Assembly: GCA_964420115.1 (NCBI GenBank)
Contig: CAYQQO010000008.1
Span: 1 to 24,822, forward strand
Direction: 5' to 3'
Source: CAYQQO01 sp964420115
GTDB lineage: Bacteria; Patescibacteriota; Minisyncoccia; Portnoybacterales; UBA2143
DNA length: 24,822 nucleotides
In this document: one piece after another, positions 14,527 through 22,073 of the stretch
Numbering within the stretch: position 1 is the stretch's first letter
How the letters are laid out: each line of letters opens with the position of its first letter
Position numbers and translations under genes: made by a program
Notes under the pieces: model-generated
Databases searched by the model: none
Seen by the model: the letters and a program-made list of their open reading frames with translations, nothing else
What the model was told of the DNA's origin: nothing

Positions 14527-16566
14527 TTATTGGTTGTCTTTTGTCTCCTGATTAAAATACCACTCAAGCGTTTGCCCCGCTACCGGCACAGCCGCTTCAT
14601 ATCCCTCTCCCCCCGCTTCAACCATAACAGTTAAAACAATTTCCGGATCTTGGTAAGGAGCATAACTGCTGAACCAGGCATGTGTTTTTGTTTTATCACC
14701 AAATTGAGCTGTTCCTGTTTTGCCAGCTACTTTGACCGGTACGCTGGAAAGCGCCCAGCCAGTTCCTCCCATAACAGCGGCTTGGCGCATTCCTTTTTGA
14801 ATCGCTCTTAAATGTTCTAATTTAATAAAATTTTCGTTAGCAATACTGGGGACAATATCTTTGACTATCTTTTCTTTTTTTTCGCCAAAAATACTCTTGC
14901 CCCCTGAATTAATAATTCTATCAACTATTTGAGGTTGATACAAGACCCCATTATTAGCAATACTTGAAATAGCCATATTTATTTGCAAGGGGGTGGCCAG
15001 AATATCACCCTGCCCGATAGAAGTATGATATGTGTCGCCTAAATACCATTTTTCTCCCTTTACCGCCTCTTTCCATGCTGGATCAGGGACAAGACCAGCT
15101 TCCTCGTGAGGTAAATCAACGCCTGTCAGCTTGCCCAAGCCGAACATTTTTAAATATTTCTTAATTCTTTCAATCCCCAAGCCATCTATTGAGCCGTATC
15201 CGCCGCCAAGGGCGTAAAAATAGACATTGCAGGAACGAGCAATACCCATAATTAAGTCGGTCGGCCCATGAACATCCCAATCAGGAAAAACGTATGTTAT
15301 ATTCGGGTCATATTGGCTCGGCACATAAATAGCCCCCAAACAATTAACTTGCTGGTATGGGGTGACAATATTTTCCATCAAAGCGGCTGATCCGATCAGC
15401 GGTTTAATAGTTGACCCAGAAGGATACTGACCAGCCACCACCCTGTTTAAAAAGGGATTAGAAGTATCTTTTTCCAAAGATGCCAACCTTTCCGGCGAAA
15501 TATACCCGGCAAAAAGATTATTATCATAAGAAGGCAAGCTAACCATGGCCAAAACACCGCCATTTTTAGGATCTACTGCTGCCGCCGCCGCTTTTCTCAA
15601 TCTCGCACCAGAAGAAGACAAACTATCAAGCATTTCTTCCAGCTCCTGGGTAAGCTTTATTTGTAAATCTTTATCAATAGAAAGAACCAAACTTTCTCCC
15701 GCTTGAGGCGTCTTAACAGCAATTATTTTCTGTGTTTCTCCTTTTGAATTAACCTCTATCTGCTCATGGCCCGGCTGACCGCGCAAAAATGCTTCGTATT
15801 GCGCCTCCAGGCCGGCTTTGCCAATCTGATCATTGAAATAATAGTCAGGATTTGCTTCCAAATCCTCTTTATCAACTTGCCCGGTATAGCCAAGAATATG
15901 GGCAAAATATGGACCGTCTAAATATTCTCTTTGAGGATTTTTTTCCAGACGAAGACCGGGCCAGTTGCCAACAAGCGCCTCTAAAATTAAAGCGTCTGAC
16001 CGCTCAACTCCTTTTATTAAAACAAATCGGCTGGTTTCTTTTTTGGTCTCATTTATTTCTTCTTGATAACTGCTGGCCTGGTTTAATATATCTTTTTCTG
16101 TCGGCTGTTCAGCAACAATATCGGCTATTTTATTCAAAATTTCATTTTGCTTTTCTTGTTGGTTGTTCAAAAAGTCAATCATATCAACAACCAAATCAAA
16201 ACGAATTATATTCCTTACCAACGGTTGACCGTTTCTGTCATAAATAATACCTCTCGGAGCGCTAATAGGATAAACTCTCAAAGAGTTCCCTTGAGCCAGC
16301 TCTTGATAATACTGGCCTTTGACAACCTGCAAATAACCAGCTCTTAAAAAAAGAGTCAACAAACAAACAACAATCAGGCCGTAGAAAACAAAAAAATTGC
16401 CCGCTTTAATTGGTTTTTCCAACTTGCCCTTGTCTTCTATAGAGCGAACCGCTTCAGCATCTAAAAAAATTTCCTCTGCCTCAATGCTGGCCTTTGCCTG
16501 ATTTTTTACAAAGCGGTTCTTTTTGCCTTTAAAAAGACGGGCGACGGAATACTTTCTTAAATCCAT
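14527..16566 (-). CDS. mrdA: Penicillin-binding protein 2, elongasome transpeptidase
   Basis: Monofunctional class B transpeptidase that crosslinks peptidoglycan during side-wall growth, normally with RodA. It has a 55-residue basic/acidic cytoplasmic tail, one membrane anchor (about 57-76) and a dimerisation domain starting APRGIIYDRNGQPLVRN. The catalytic domain carries SGSTIKP (active serine S385, K388), SCN (445-447) and KTGTAQFG (616-623). Length 679 aa is in the family range. The start codon lies within mreD (38-nt overlap in another frame); no alternative start exists before the anchor, so the overlap seems real. rodA is not next to it. MreC and MreD upstream make an elongasome role clear. 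Confidence 0.95.
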   Translation of the reverse strand: MDLRKYSVARLFKGKKNRFVKNQAKASIEAEEIFLDAEAVRSIEDKGKLEKPIKAGNFFVFYGLIVVCLLTLFLRAGYLQVVKGQYYQELAQGNSLRVYPISAPRGIIYDRNGQPLVRNIIRFDLVVDMIDFLNNQQEKQNEILNKIADIVAEQPTEKDILNQASSYQEEINETKKETSRFVLIKGVERSDALILEALVGNWPGLRLEKNPQREYLDGPYFAHILGYTGQVDKEDLEANPDYYFNDQIGKAGLEAQYEAFLRGQPGHEQIEVNSKGETQKIIAVKTPQAGESLVLSIDKDLQIKLTQELEEMLDSLSSSGARLRKAAAAAVDPKNGGVLAMVSLPSYDNNLFAGYISPERLASLEKDTSNPFLNRVVAGQYPSGSTIKPLIGSAALMENIVTPYQQVNCLGAIYVPSQYDPNITYVFPDWDVHGPTDLIMGIARSCNVYFYALGGGYGSIDGLGIERIKKYLKMFGLGKLTGVDLPHEEAGLVPDPAWKEAVKGEKWYLGDTYHTSIGQGDILATPLQINMAISSIANNGVLYQPQIVDRIINSGGKSIFGEKKEKIVKDIVPSIANENFIKLEHLRAIQKGMRQAAVMGGTGWALSSVPVKVAGKTGTAQFGDKTKTHAWFSSYAPYQDPEIVLTVMVEAGGEGYEAAVPVAGQTLEWYFNQETKDNQ

Positions 16567-17020
16567 AGAAAAAAAGAAGTAATATTAATGTTAATGCTAA
16601 ATTATATCCTATTTGAGCGAGTAATCCGATAAAAAAATTTCCTATGCTAATTGATAAATCAAGGCGGAAAATTTCAGCAAACAAAATTAACAATAACTTA
16701 TAAAGAAAAGTCCCCAAAGCGGCAAGAATCATAATAATCCATAATTTAACCAATGAAAAGAAATGCTGGTTTATCAACTCGGTCAAATAAACAGCCAGAA
16801 GGAAGGAAAAACTAATCAAGCCGAAAGCAAAGCCGGAAAAAAAATCTAAAAAAATACCAGCTAAAACAACAGCCGGCCACATCCTGTCAAATCCCTTAAA
16901 AACAACCAAGAGTAAAGCCAAAATTAAAACTACATCAGGCGATACTCCCAAAAAGGGCAAAAAAGAAGCTTCTAAAACTACAGCTGATAAAAAAATTAAA
17001 GCTGTCAAAAATATCCGCAT
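16529..17020 (-). CDS. mreD: Rod shape-determining protein MreD
   Basis: A 163-aa membrane protein with about five helices and few charges. It opens MRIFLTALIFLSAVVLEASF, then FLPFLGVSPDVVLILALLLV, with an FFSGFAFGLISFSF segment of the kind conserved in MreD. MreD is part of the elongasome with MreC, PBP2 and RodA. The ATG at 17020 lies one base after the mreC TGA (TGATATG), so coupled translation is likely. A TTG at 17029, inside mreC, would add three residues and is less likely. The 3' end overlaps pbp2 by 38 nt. Family conservation is low; position between mreC and pbp2 carries much of the call. Confidence 0.88.
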   Translation of the reverse strand: MRIFLTALIFLSAVVLEASFLPFLGVSPDVVLILALLLVVFKGFDRMWPAVVLAGIFLDFFSGFAFGLISFSFLLAVYLTELINQHFFSLVKLWIIMILAALGTFLYKLLLILFAEIFRLDLSISIGNFFIGLLAQIGYNLALTLILLLFFYGFKKVFRRPSF

Positions 17021-17021
17021 A

Positions 17022-17813
17022 TCACTCAATCAGAACAAAAACTTTTTCTAATTTATTAAAGTCAAGAGAAGGCTTAATTTCCGCCTTCCGGGAAATTTGA
17101 ACATCGTTTGAAATAACTCTTTCTATTTGCCCAATTAAAAGCCCGGCTGGGAAGACGCCGGCCAAGCCAGAAGTGACAACCAACTCACCCGCTTTAATCT
17201 CTTCTCCTTGAGGAAGTAAATCAATCAAAAGCAAATCCTTATCTCCGCTGACCAGCCCTGTTGCCCTTGAGTTTTGAATCATAACATTAATGCGGCTCCT
17301 TGGATCAATTACTAACTGAACCTTTGAAAATAATTCATTTGCTTCAATTACTCGACCAACCAAACGGTTGCCGGATGAGACAACAGACATACCTTCCGAA
17401 ACACCTTCTTTTTGACCTTTGTTAATTAAAATAAATTCAGACAAATCAGAAGAACTTCTGCCGGCCAAATTCGCCATAACAATTCTTCTGCTGTCTAAAG
17501 ACCCCAAACCTAATTGCTGACGAAGAATTTCGTTTTCCAAAGAAATTTCATTAAGACGGCTGATCTCTCCCAAAAGATAGCTGTTTTCTCTTTTTAATCT
17601 ACTATTTTCCTGATTTAGCCCCTTAGCTGATTTAATAAAATTTACAAAATTGCCAAATTTTAAAGAAATATTATAGGTTGTTTTTTGCAAAGGAAGAGTT
17701 ATTTTAAAAAGGAAATCCTGGGGTGTTTTTAACCAGCCCTGATTATAAAAAATCACAAGGACAAAAACCAATAAAAGAGACAGAACAATTGGTCGGCGAA
17801 AAAACTTTTTCAT
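17022..17813 (-). CDS. mreC: Rod shape-determining protein MreC
   Basis: A 263-aa bitopic protein that scaffolds the elongasome outside the membrane and activates PBP2. It has a short basic N-terminus (MKKFFRRP), one helix (about 9-27), a coiled coil (about 60-100, rich in Leu, Glu and Asn) ending ENEILRQQLGL, and a two-lobed beta domain. Typical MreC elements are the GQKEGVSEGMSVVSSG segment, LVGRVIEANELFSKVQLVID and ELVVTSGLAGVFPAGLLIG. The frame is open to a TTG at 17849, but the ATG at 17813 is chosen because a promoter (TTGTCT-16-TGCTAAAAT) ends 8 nt upstream, which leaves no room for the longer form. The message is predicted to be leaderless or nearly so. It is the first gene of a seven-gene minus-strand run; mreB is not adjacent. 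Confidence 0.93.
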   Translation of the reverse strand: MKKFFRRPIVLSLLLVFVLVIFYNQGWLKTPQDFLFKITLPLQKTTYNISLKFGNFVNFIKSAKGLNQENSRLKRENSYLLGEISRLNEISLENEILRQQLGLGSLDSRRIVMANLAGRSSSDLSEFILINKGQKEGVSEGMSVVSSGNRLVGRVIEANELFSKVQLVIDPRSRINVMIQNSRATGLVSGDKDLLLIDLLPQGEEIKAGELVVTSGLAGVFPAGLLIGQIERVISNDVQISRKAEIKPSLDFNKLEKVFVLIE

Positions 17814-17821
17814 TAAGCTAT

Positions 17822-17849
17822 ATTTTAGCACAAGCGCGCCAAAAGACAA
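17822..17849 (-). promoter_or_regulatory. Promoter of the mreC-mreD-pbp2 operon
   Basis: On the minus strand, TTGTCT (17849-17844), a 16-nt spacer and an extended -10 TGC-TAAAAT ending at 17822. The mreC ATG lies 8 nt further on, so transcription should start at or one or two bases before the start codon. Confidence 0.6.
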
Positions 17850-17898
17850 ACATTTGAGCGCCTACCGCAAAATAGCATCTATTGAAACTATAACAAAC

Positions 17899-17927
17899 AA
17901 AAAAAGCCGGTGGTTTTTGCCACCGGC
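17899..17927 (-). terminator. Intrinsic terminator of the 90-aa gene
   Basis: On the minus strand, GCCGGTGG / CCACCGGC (8 bp, perfect) around CAAAAA, followed by TTTTTTT. It separates the small anchored protein from the mreC promoter. Confidence 0.88.
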
Positions 17928-17938
17928 CTTTTGAGGCT

Positions 17939-18211
17939 TTACATCGGCCTTTCTTCTTCTGGTGATTCCGGCCCGGATTGATCTTCTGGAGAAGACATTT
18001 CCGACGAACTTTCTGAAGGTTCTTCAGAGGGGCTTTCCGGCTCTGAAGGAGTTTCTGACTCCACCCCCATAGGGGCTGAAGGAGGGGTAGATTCTGATGT
18101 TTCAGAAGTCATTGGATTTTCCTCCTGACTGCCGCCTTTCTTTTTAGAGCTAAGCCAAACAAGTAAAGCGACTGCTATAACAACGACTGCTATAATAATT
18201 ATCCAGTACAT
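17939..18211 (-). CDS. Small membrane-anchored protein with a Ser/Glu/Pro-rich tail (90 aa)
   Basis: One N-terminal helix (about 2-20, IIIIAVVVIAVALLVWL), a short basic stop (SSKKKGG) and about 60 residues made almost only of Ser, Glu, Pro, Thr and Gly (e.g. SEPESPSEEPSESSSEMSS). There is no signal for cleavage and no folded domain. With the helix followed by Lys residues, the positive-inside rule would put the acidic tail in the cytoplasm, but this is a weak prediction. No clear Shine-Dalgarno is seen apart from AGGTAG. It has its own terminator 11 nt after the stop and a possible promoter about 130 nt upstream. Such low-complexity anchored proteins are common in this group; function unknown. 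It lies between murC and mreC. Confidence 0.72.
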   Translation of the reverse strand: MYWIIIIAVVVIAVALLVWLSSKKKGGSQEENPMTSETSESTPPSAPMGVESETPSEPESPSEEPSESSSEMSSPEDQSGPESPEEERPM

Positions 18212-18343
18212 GAACTGCTACCTGAACAAACACTGCTGTTTTTTAAAGATCCCTCCCTCTTTAGCTGGAGTAAAAAACAACAAAATCTGGACAGGCCCTT
18301 TGTTTATTAATAACTTATTTAATTATTAACAGTTACTAAATAT

Positions 18344-18372
18344 ATTATAGCGGAATTCCTCTACAATGAAAA
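18344..18372 (-). promoter_or_regulatory. Possible promoter of the 90-aa gene
   Basis: On the minus strand TTTTCA, a 17-nt spacer and a perfect TATAAT (18349-18344), overlapping the end of murC. It would give a leader of about 125 nt. That leader holds a short AT-rich inverted repeat, TTAATAA / TTATTAA (arms 18323-18329 and 18307-18313), just downstream of the start. Confidence 0.4.
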
Positions 18373-19677
18373 CGGAGGCAATGTGGATAACCTCCAAATG
18401 TTGCCTGCCCCCATAGATAAAACAACATCGCCCTTATTTGTTTTTCTTTTTAAAAAATCAGCTGCTTCTTTTAGTCCAGAAATATATTCAACATCGTTTT
18501 TGTGTTTTTTGATCTCTTTTACCAAATCCAAAGCGTGAATGGCCGCTTCTTTTTCGCGGGCTGAACCATAAATATCTGTGATAACAACATGATCGGCATT
18601 TTTAAAAGCGCGGCCAAAATCTTCTAAAAACGCCTTTGTCCTGGAAAAGGTATGAGGCTGAAAGACAGCCCAAATTTCCTTTTGCGGATATTTTTCTTTT
18701 ACTCCCTTTAAAGCCGCCTTAATTTCTGTCGGATGATGGGCGTAATCGTCAATAAAAACAACTCCGTCTTTCTCCCCTTTTATTTCAAACCTGCGGCGGG
18801 TACCGGAAAAAGACAAAAGCGCTTTTTCAACAACCTCCGGCTTAACACCCAATTTAAGAGCCGCGGCTCTGGCGGCGGCGGCGTTTGATAAATTATGCTC
18901 TCCGCAAAAAGGCAGTTTGATCTTTATATTATTCGGATCAATCTCAATTATCGGGCATTTAGCTTCTTTGATAATCTCTCTTACAGCTTTGTCTTTGAGA
19001 TTGGCCGCAATAAAGCCGGTTTGAGGGACTCTTTTGACCAATTCTTTAAATGTTTTTTTGTATTCCTTAAAGTTTTTAAAAAAATCTGGATGATCAAATT
19101 CCAAATTGTTCAAAACAACAGCTTGGGGATTATAATAGAGAAAATTATTGCGGTATTCGTCTGCTTCAGCAATTAAATATTTAGAAGAGCCAACCCGGGC
19201 GTTGCTTTTCCATAAAAGCACCTCTGTACCGACAATAACAGTTGGGTCATAATCAGCTTTTTCAAGTATTTCCCCCAACATAGCAGTAGTAGTGCTTTTA
19301 CCGTGAGTCCCTGCTACGGCAATACCATACTTTTCTTCAAACAAGGCGCCTAAAACTTGGGCGTAAGTTAAAATATTTGATTTTCTTTTTTTGGCTTCCT
19401 GAACTTCCGGATTTCTTATATCCTGTCCGAGATAAGCGGCTGAAACAATTACTAAATCTGTTTTTTGAGGGAGATTTTCTCTATCAAAACGCTCAAAAAC
19501 CTTAATACCCAATCTATCTAAAACCCTATCAGTAAAAAACTTCTCTTCTGTATCAGAGCCGGAAATATTAATCTGGCGGCTTTTTAGAACTTGAGCTAAA
19601 GCAGTCATCCCTACTCCTTTTATGCCAATAAAATAGGCGCTTCTGATTTTTGATAAATCAATTGGTTCTTCTATCAT
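18361..19677 (-). CDS. murC: UDP-N-acetylmuramate--L-alanine ligase
   Basis: Cytoplasmic ATP-dependent Mur ligase that adds L-alanine to UDP-MurNAc, the first peptide step of peptidoglycan synthesis. Its nucleotide-sugar-binding N-domain has YFIGIKGVGMTALAQ (GIKGVGM at 18-24). The P-loop is AGTHGKSTTTAML (122-134), and the central domain has EADEYRNNF and NNLEFDHPDFF. The C-terminal domain is marked by FIDDYAHHPTEI (D310-I319), VFQPHTFSRT and the end GAGNIW. Length 438 aa is slightly short for the family (about 450-490). Its ATG overlaps the wecG stop (ATGA), so it is translationally coupled as the last gene of thpR-wecG-murC. The motif set separates it from MurD, MurE and MurF. Confidence 0.95.
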   Translation of the reverse strand: MIEEPIDLSKIRSAYFIGIKGVGMTALAQVLKSRQINISGSDTEEKFFTDRVLDRLGIKVFERFDRENLPQKTDLVIVSAAYLGQDIRNPEVQEAKKRKSNILTYAQVLGALFEEKYGIAVAGTHGKSTTTAMLGEILEKADYDPTVIVGTEVLLWKSNARVGSSKYLIAEADEYRNNFLYYNPQAVVLNNLEFDHPDFFKNFKEYKKTFKELVKRVPQTGFIAANLKDKAVREIIKEAKCPIIEIDPNNIKIKLPFCGEHNLSNAAAARAAALKLGVKPEVVEKALLSFSGTRRRFEIKGEKDGVVFIDDYAHHPTEIKAALKGVKEKYPQKEIWAVFQPHTFSRTKAFLEDFGRAFKNADHVVITDIYGSAREKEAAIHALDLVKEIKKHKNDVEYISGLKEAADFLKRKTNKGDVVLSMGAGNIWRLSTLPPFSL

Positions 19678-20360
19678 TTTGACTTAATAACTAAATAAGG
19701 GAATTTAACCACTGCGTTATAGGCCCTCTTTATCCTTTTTGGCTCAAGCATCAACCGCCAAGACCATTCTAGGCCTGTCTTTCTTAAAATTTTTGGCGCT
19801 CGGTAAAGTTTGCCGGAAAAAAAATCAAAAGCGCCCCCCACCCCGACAGCAACCCTAACCGAAGGCATTTTATGCAAGTTTTCAACAATCCATTTTTCTT
19901 GTTTGGGCGCCCCCAAAGCGACAAAAAGAATGGCCGGCAAAAAATATTCTTTTTGTAATTTTTCAAAAGACATTTGGTCAATTTGCAAGCCGGGATATTT
20001 ATTTCTAAGCACTTGGGCTGTTTTGTAATCAGCTCCCTCCCGACCACCGAATAAAAAAACCAGCCATTTTTTCTTGGCTGCTTTTAGGCAAGCCCTTTCC
20101 ATAAAATCAACCCCAGTAATCCTCTCTTTTAGAGGATTTTTGGAATAATAAGAGACAAATATCAGGCCAACGCCGTCAGGCAGAGACAAATCCGCCTTGT
20201 TGAGAATTGATTTAAATTTTTCATCTTTGCTAGCCCTGACTAAAAATTCCGGATTAGGGGTGACAATATAGTGTTGTTTCCCGCTTTTTAGAAAGTCCTC
20301 CAATTTAAGAAGAGCTTCTTTTCTGGTTAAGTTGTCTATCTTAACGCCGAGAATCTCCAT
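19674..20360 (-). CDS. WecG/TagA/CpsF-family glycosyltransferase
   Basis: A 228-aa GT26 family enzyme, known members of which add ManNAc or ManNAcA to an undecaprenyl-linked sugar on the cytoplasmic membrane face for teichoic acid, enterobacterial common antigen or capsule. Recognisable segments are YIVTPNPEFLVRASKD, the ADLSLPDGVGL motif with its catalytic Asp, ITGVDFMERAC, LFGGREGADY, ILFVALGAPKQEKW and VGVGGAFDFFSGK, and the C-terminal GLEWSWRLMLEPKRIKR. Length is typical and the protein looks complete. It starts 6 nt after thpR and ends within the murC start (ATGA). It can be expected to supply a surface polymer or glycolipid, perhaps with the GtrA-like and GT-C proteins in this window. 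Confidence 0.93.
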   Translation of the reverse strand: MEILGVKIDNLTRKEALLKLEDFLKSGKQHYIVTPNPEFLVRASKDEKFKSILNKADLSLPDGVGLIFVSYYSKNPLKERITGVDFMERACLKAAKKKWLVFLFGGREGADYKTAQVLRNKYPGLQIDQMSFEKLQKEYFLPAILFVALGAPKQEKWIVENLHKMPSVRVAVGVGGAFDFFSGKLYRAPKILRKTGLEWSWRLMLEPKRIKRAYNAVVKFPYLVIKSK

Positions 20361-20366
20361 AATATT

Positions 20367-20933
20367 TTAGCCGGCCAATCCAACTGATTCTAAAACAATG
20401 TAATCAGAGCCTGCTCTTGAAAGGCGGCTCTCCATTATTTCAATTGAATCAACCGGGAAGGTTATAGAAATTTTCTTGTCTATTTCCGGCTTTTCCGGGA
20501 GCTTTTTCCACTGGCTATGATTTATCCTGCCCAATGTTATATGAGGCGAAAAGGCCTTGTTTTCAAGCTGACGGTAGCCGCTTTTTGAAGAATTAAATAA
20601 ACTATCCTCTAATTTTTTTCTTAAATCCCCTATGAAAATATTTTTAAGACCGACCGCCCAAACCATTCTTGGCCTCCCCTTCAGGGGCCCCAAAGAAACT
20701 TTATTTATTCTAACTTCAAAAGAGGAGTGTTCCCCAGCTGTTTCTTTAGTCAGGCGGCAAATCTCTAAAAGCTCTTCATTATCCACATAGCCGATAAAAA
20801 CCAAAGTAATATGCAAATTGCTTCTTTTGGTCAAACGAACAGGCAAATCAGCTATTTTTTGCTGTAAAGAAAAGAGTTCTTTTTTTACCGAATCAGGTAA
20901 ATTAATAGCAATAAAAATCCTTCGCTTTTTCAT
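20367..20933 (-). CDS. thpR: RNA 2',3'-cyclic phosphodiesterase (2H family)
   Basis: A 188-aa 2H phosphoesterase of the ThpR/LigT type, which hydrolyses 2',3'-cyclic phosphate ends of RNA to 2'-phosphate. It opens RRIFIAINLPDSVKKEL and carries both HxTx motifs, HITL at H41-T43 and HITL at H131-T133, at normal spacing. RMVWAVGL between them is also characteristic. The frame runs on to 21098, but that extension is hydrophobic, lies in the divergent promoter region and is not family-like; the ATG at 20933 is chosen. An extended -10 TGTTATACT ends 27 nt upstream, with a weak GAAGGG Shine-Dalgarno between. First gene of thpR-wecG-murC. Confidence 0.92.
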   Translation of the reverse strand: MKKRRIFIAINLPDSVKKELFSLQQKIADLPVRLTKRSNLHITLVFIGYVDNEELLEICRLTKETAGEHSSFEVRINKVSLGPLKGRPRMVWAVGLKNIFIGDLRKKLEDSLFNSSKSGYRQLENKAFSPHITLGRINHSQWKKLPEKPEIDKKISITFPVDSIEIMESRLSRAGSDYIVLESVGLAG

Positions 20934-20956
20934 TTTCTTTATTTCCCTTCTATATA

Positions 20957-20984
20957 TTGCAGTATAACAGGAAGCCGGTATAAT
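20957..20984 (+). promoter_or_regulatory. Promoter of the Lys-rich-tailed protein gene
   Basis: TTGCAG (20957-20962), a 16-nt spacer and TATAAT (20979-20984), giving a leader of about 26 nt. A second TATAAT at 20995-21000 could give a leader of about 10 nt but lacks a -35. Confidence 0.55.
20961..20969 (-). promoter_or_regulatory. Extended -10 for thpR-wecG-murC
   Basis: TGTTATACT on the minus strand ends 27 nt before the thpR ATG. The -35 position reads only TTCCAT. It overlaps the divergent plus-strand promoter, so the two directions may compete for RNA polymerase. Confidence 0.45.
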
Positions 20985-21016
20985 GGAAAGTAAGTATAAT
21001 ATTAAGCTGCAAAAAG

Positions 21017-21550
21017 ATGGCCGCAAACCAAACAAAAAAAATAAAAACGAAAGAACAACAAAGGAAAAAGACCAGCCGAAAAGCAAAAACTTCTCCAAAA
21101 GGCAAAAAAAGAGTAAAAACAGCTAAAAAGATTAAGCAGGAAAGCGATATCCAGCAAATTATTAATCATTATTTCTACAGCAAGGGTCTGAGCTTGAATA
21201 AAATTAAAAATGACGCCAAGAAGAGAAAAATAATCTATTCCCGCTATACCCGGCCGGCAAAACAGCTTTTGGAACTGGCCGGTTCTGTCAGAGGAGGGAA
21301 AAAAGCGATAGACAAAGTTGCCAAATGGGCCAAATCAAGAAACCTTGATTACGCTATTGAGACTGTTTTCAAAAAGTGGCTGGAATTGGATAAATTAAAA
21401 CCAAAAGAAATTATCAAAAAGCCCTTCTATCACAACCAGCCGGTTATTTGGTCGCGCTCCAAGAAGAAATGGTATGTTATTAATGCTGACGGAGAATGGA
21501 AAGAATTTGCAGACGAAGAATCCAAAATAGAATGGCGCATTGTAAAATGA
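21017..21550 (+). CDS. Protein with histone H1-like Lys-rich tail (177 aa)
   Basis: The first 42 residues hold 18 Lys/Arg with Thr, Ser, Ala and Gln (e.g. TSRKAKTSPKGKKRVKTAKK), like the tails of bacterial histone H1-like proteins. After this comes an ordered, mostly helical part (SDIQQIINHYFYSKGLSLNK to about residue 130; contains RYTRPAKQLLELAG). A C-terminal strand-rich segment with regularly spaced tryptophans (PVIWSRSKKKWYVINADGEW, then IEWRIVK) follows. I do not recognise the folded part. Nucleic-acid binding is likely from the charge but unproven. It has its own promoter; its TGA stop lies inside a perfect 34-bp palindrome that probably terminates or processes the message before def. 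There is no strong Shine-Dalgarno, only an A-rich leader. Confidence 0.8.
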   Translation: MAANQTKKIKTKEQQRKKTSRKAKTSPKGKKRVKTAKKIKQESDIQQIINHYFYSKGLSLNKIKNDAKKRKIIYSRYTRPAKQLLELAGSVRGGKKAIDKVAKWAKSRNLDYAIETVFKKWLELDKLKPKEIIKKPFYHNQPVIWSRSKKKWYVINADGEWKEFADEESKIEWRIVK

Positions 21551-21577
21551 TTATTTCTGGCCAGAAATAATCATTTT
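21544..21577. terminator. Perfect 34-bp palindrome at the end of the Lys-rich gene
   Basis: AAAATGATTATTTCTGG followed directly by its exact reverse complement CCAGAAATAATCATTTT, with no spacer. The TGA stop (21548-21550) lies in the left arm. The RNA would form a hairpin of about 15 bp with a U4 end in the stem. It may act as a weak terminator in both directions or as a 3'-end stabiliser; def begins 43 nt later. Confidence 0.6.
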
Positions 21578-21620
21578 GAGACCCTGCCCGCTTCTAAAGG
21601 ACGACGAAGGATATCAAAAT

Positions 21621-22073
21621 ATGACTATCAGCAAAATAGAAACAGGAGAAAACAATCCTGTTTTAAGGCAAAAGGCCAAAGAAGTTAAAAAAATTAACTC
21701 TCCTGTAAAAGAGCTTGTTTTTGATATGATAGAAACGTTAGAGGCAAAAAAAGGACTAGGCCTGGCCGCTCCCCAAGTCGGCCAACTTTTAAGAATTATT
21801 GTCGCCAAGCCGGAAACAGAAGAAAAAGCAATTGCTTTAATTAATCCGAAAATAAAAAAGAGGTCTTTTAGAAAAAACATTGTTCAGGAAGGATGTTTGA
21901 GTTTACCGGAAACATACCTGCCTGTTAAAAGGCCCGTTAAAATTACTGTCCAAGGGCTTGATATAAACGGGCAAAAGATTATAATAAAAGCAGAGGGTCT
22001 TTTAGCCCGAATTATTCAGCACGAAGTTGACCACTTAGACGGCATTATGATTATTGATAAAAAATATGAATAG
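21621..22073 (+). CDS. def: Peptide deformylase
   Basis: Metalloenzyme that removes the formyl group from the N-terminal methionine of new proteins. All three family motifs are present in the 150-aa protein: GLGLAAPQ (45-52), EGCLS with metal ligand C92, and QHEVDHLDG with ligands H134 and H138 and catalytic E135. The frame is open upstream to 21576, but the ATG at 21621 is preferred: it has AAGGA 9 nt upstream and begins the normal N-terminus. Its last 8 nt overlap fmt, the enzyme that adds the formyl group, so opposing steps of the formyl cycle are produced together. Confidence 0.97.
   Translation: MTISKIETGENNPVLRQKAKEVKKINSPVKELVFDMIETLEAKKGLGLAAPQVGQLLRIIVAKPETEEKAIALINPKIKKRSFRKNIVQEGCLSLPETYLPVKRPVKITVQGLDINGQKIIIKAEGLLARIIQHEVDHLDGIMIIDKKYE

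Noticed and set aside
14481..14567. N-terminal extension of greA
   Set aside because: It overlaps the end of pbp2 and is not GreA-like; the normal GreA N-terminus begins at ATG 14480.
20934..21098. N-terminal extension of thpR
   Set aside because: The added 55 residues are hydrophobic, overlap the divergent promoters and the start of the opposite gene, and are not part of the 2H family.
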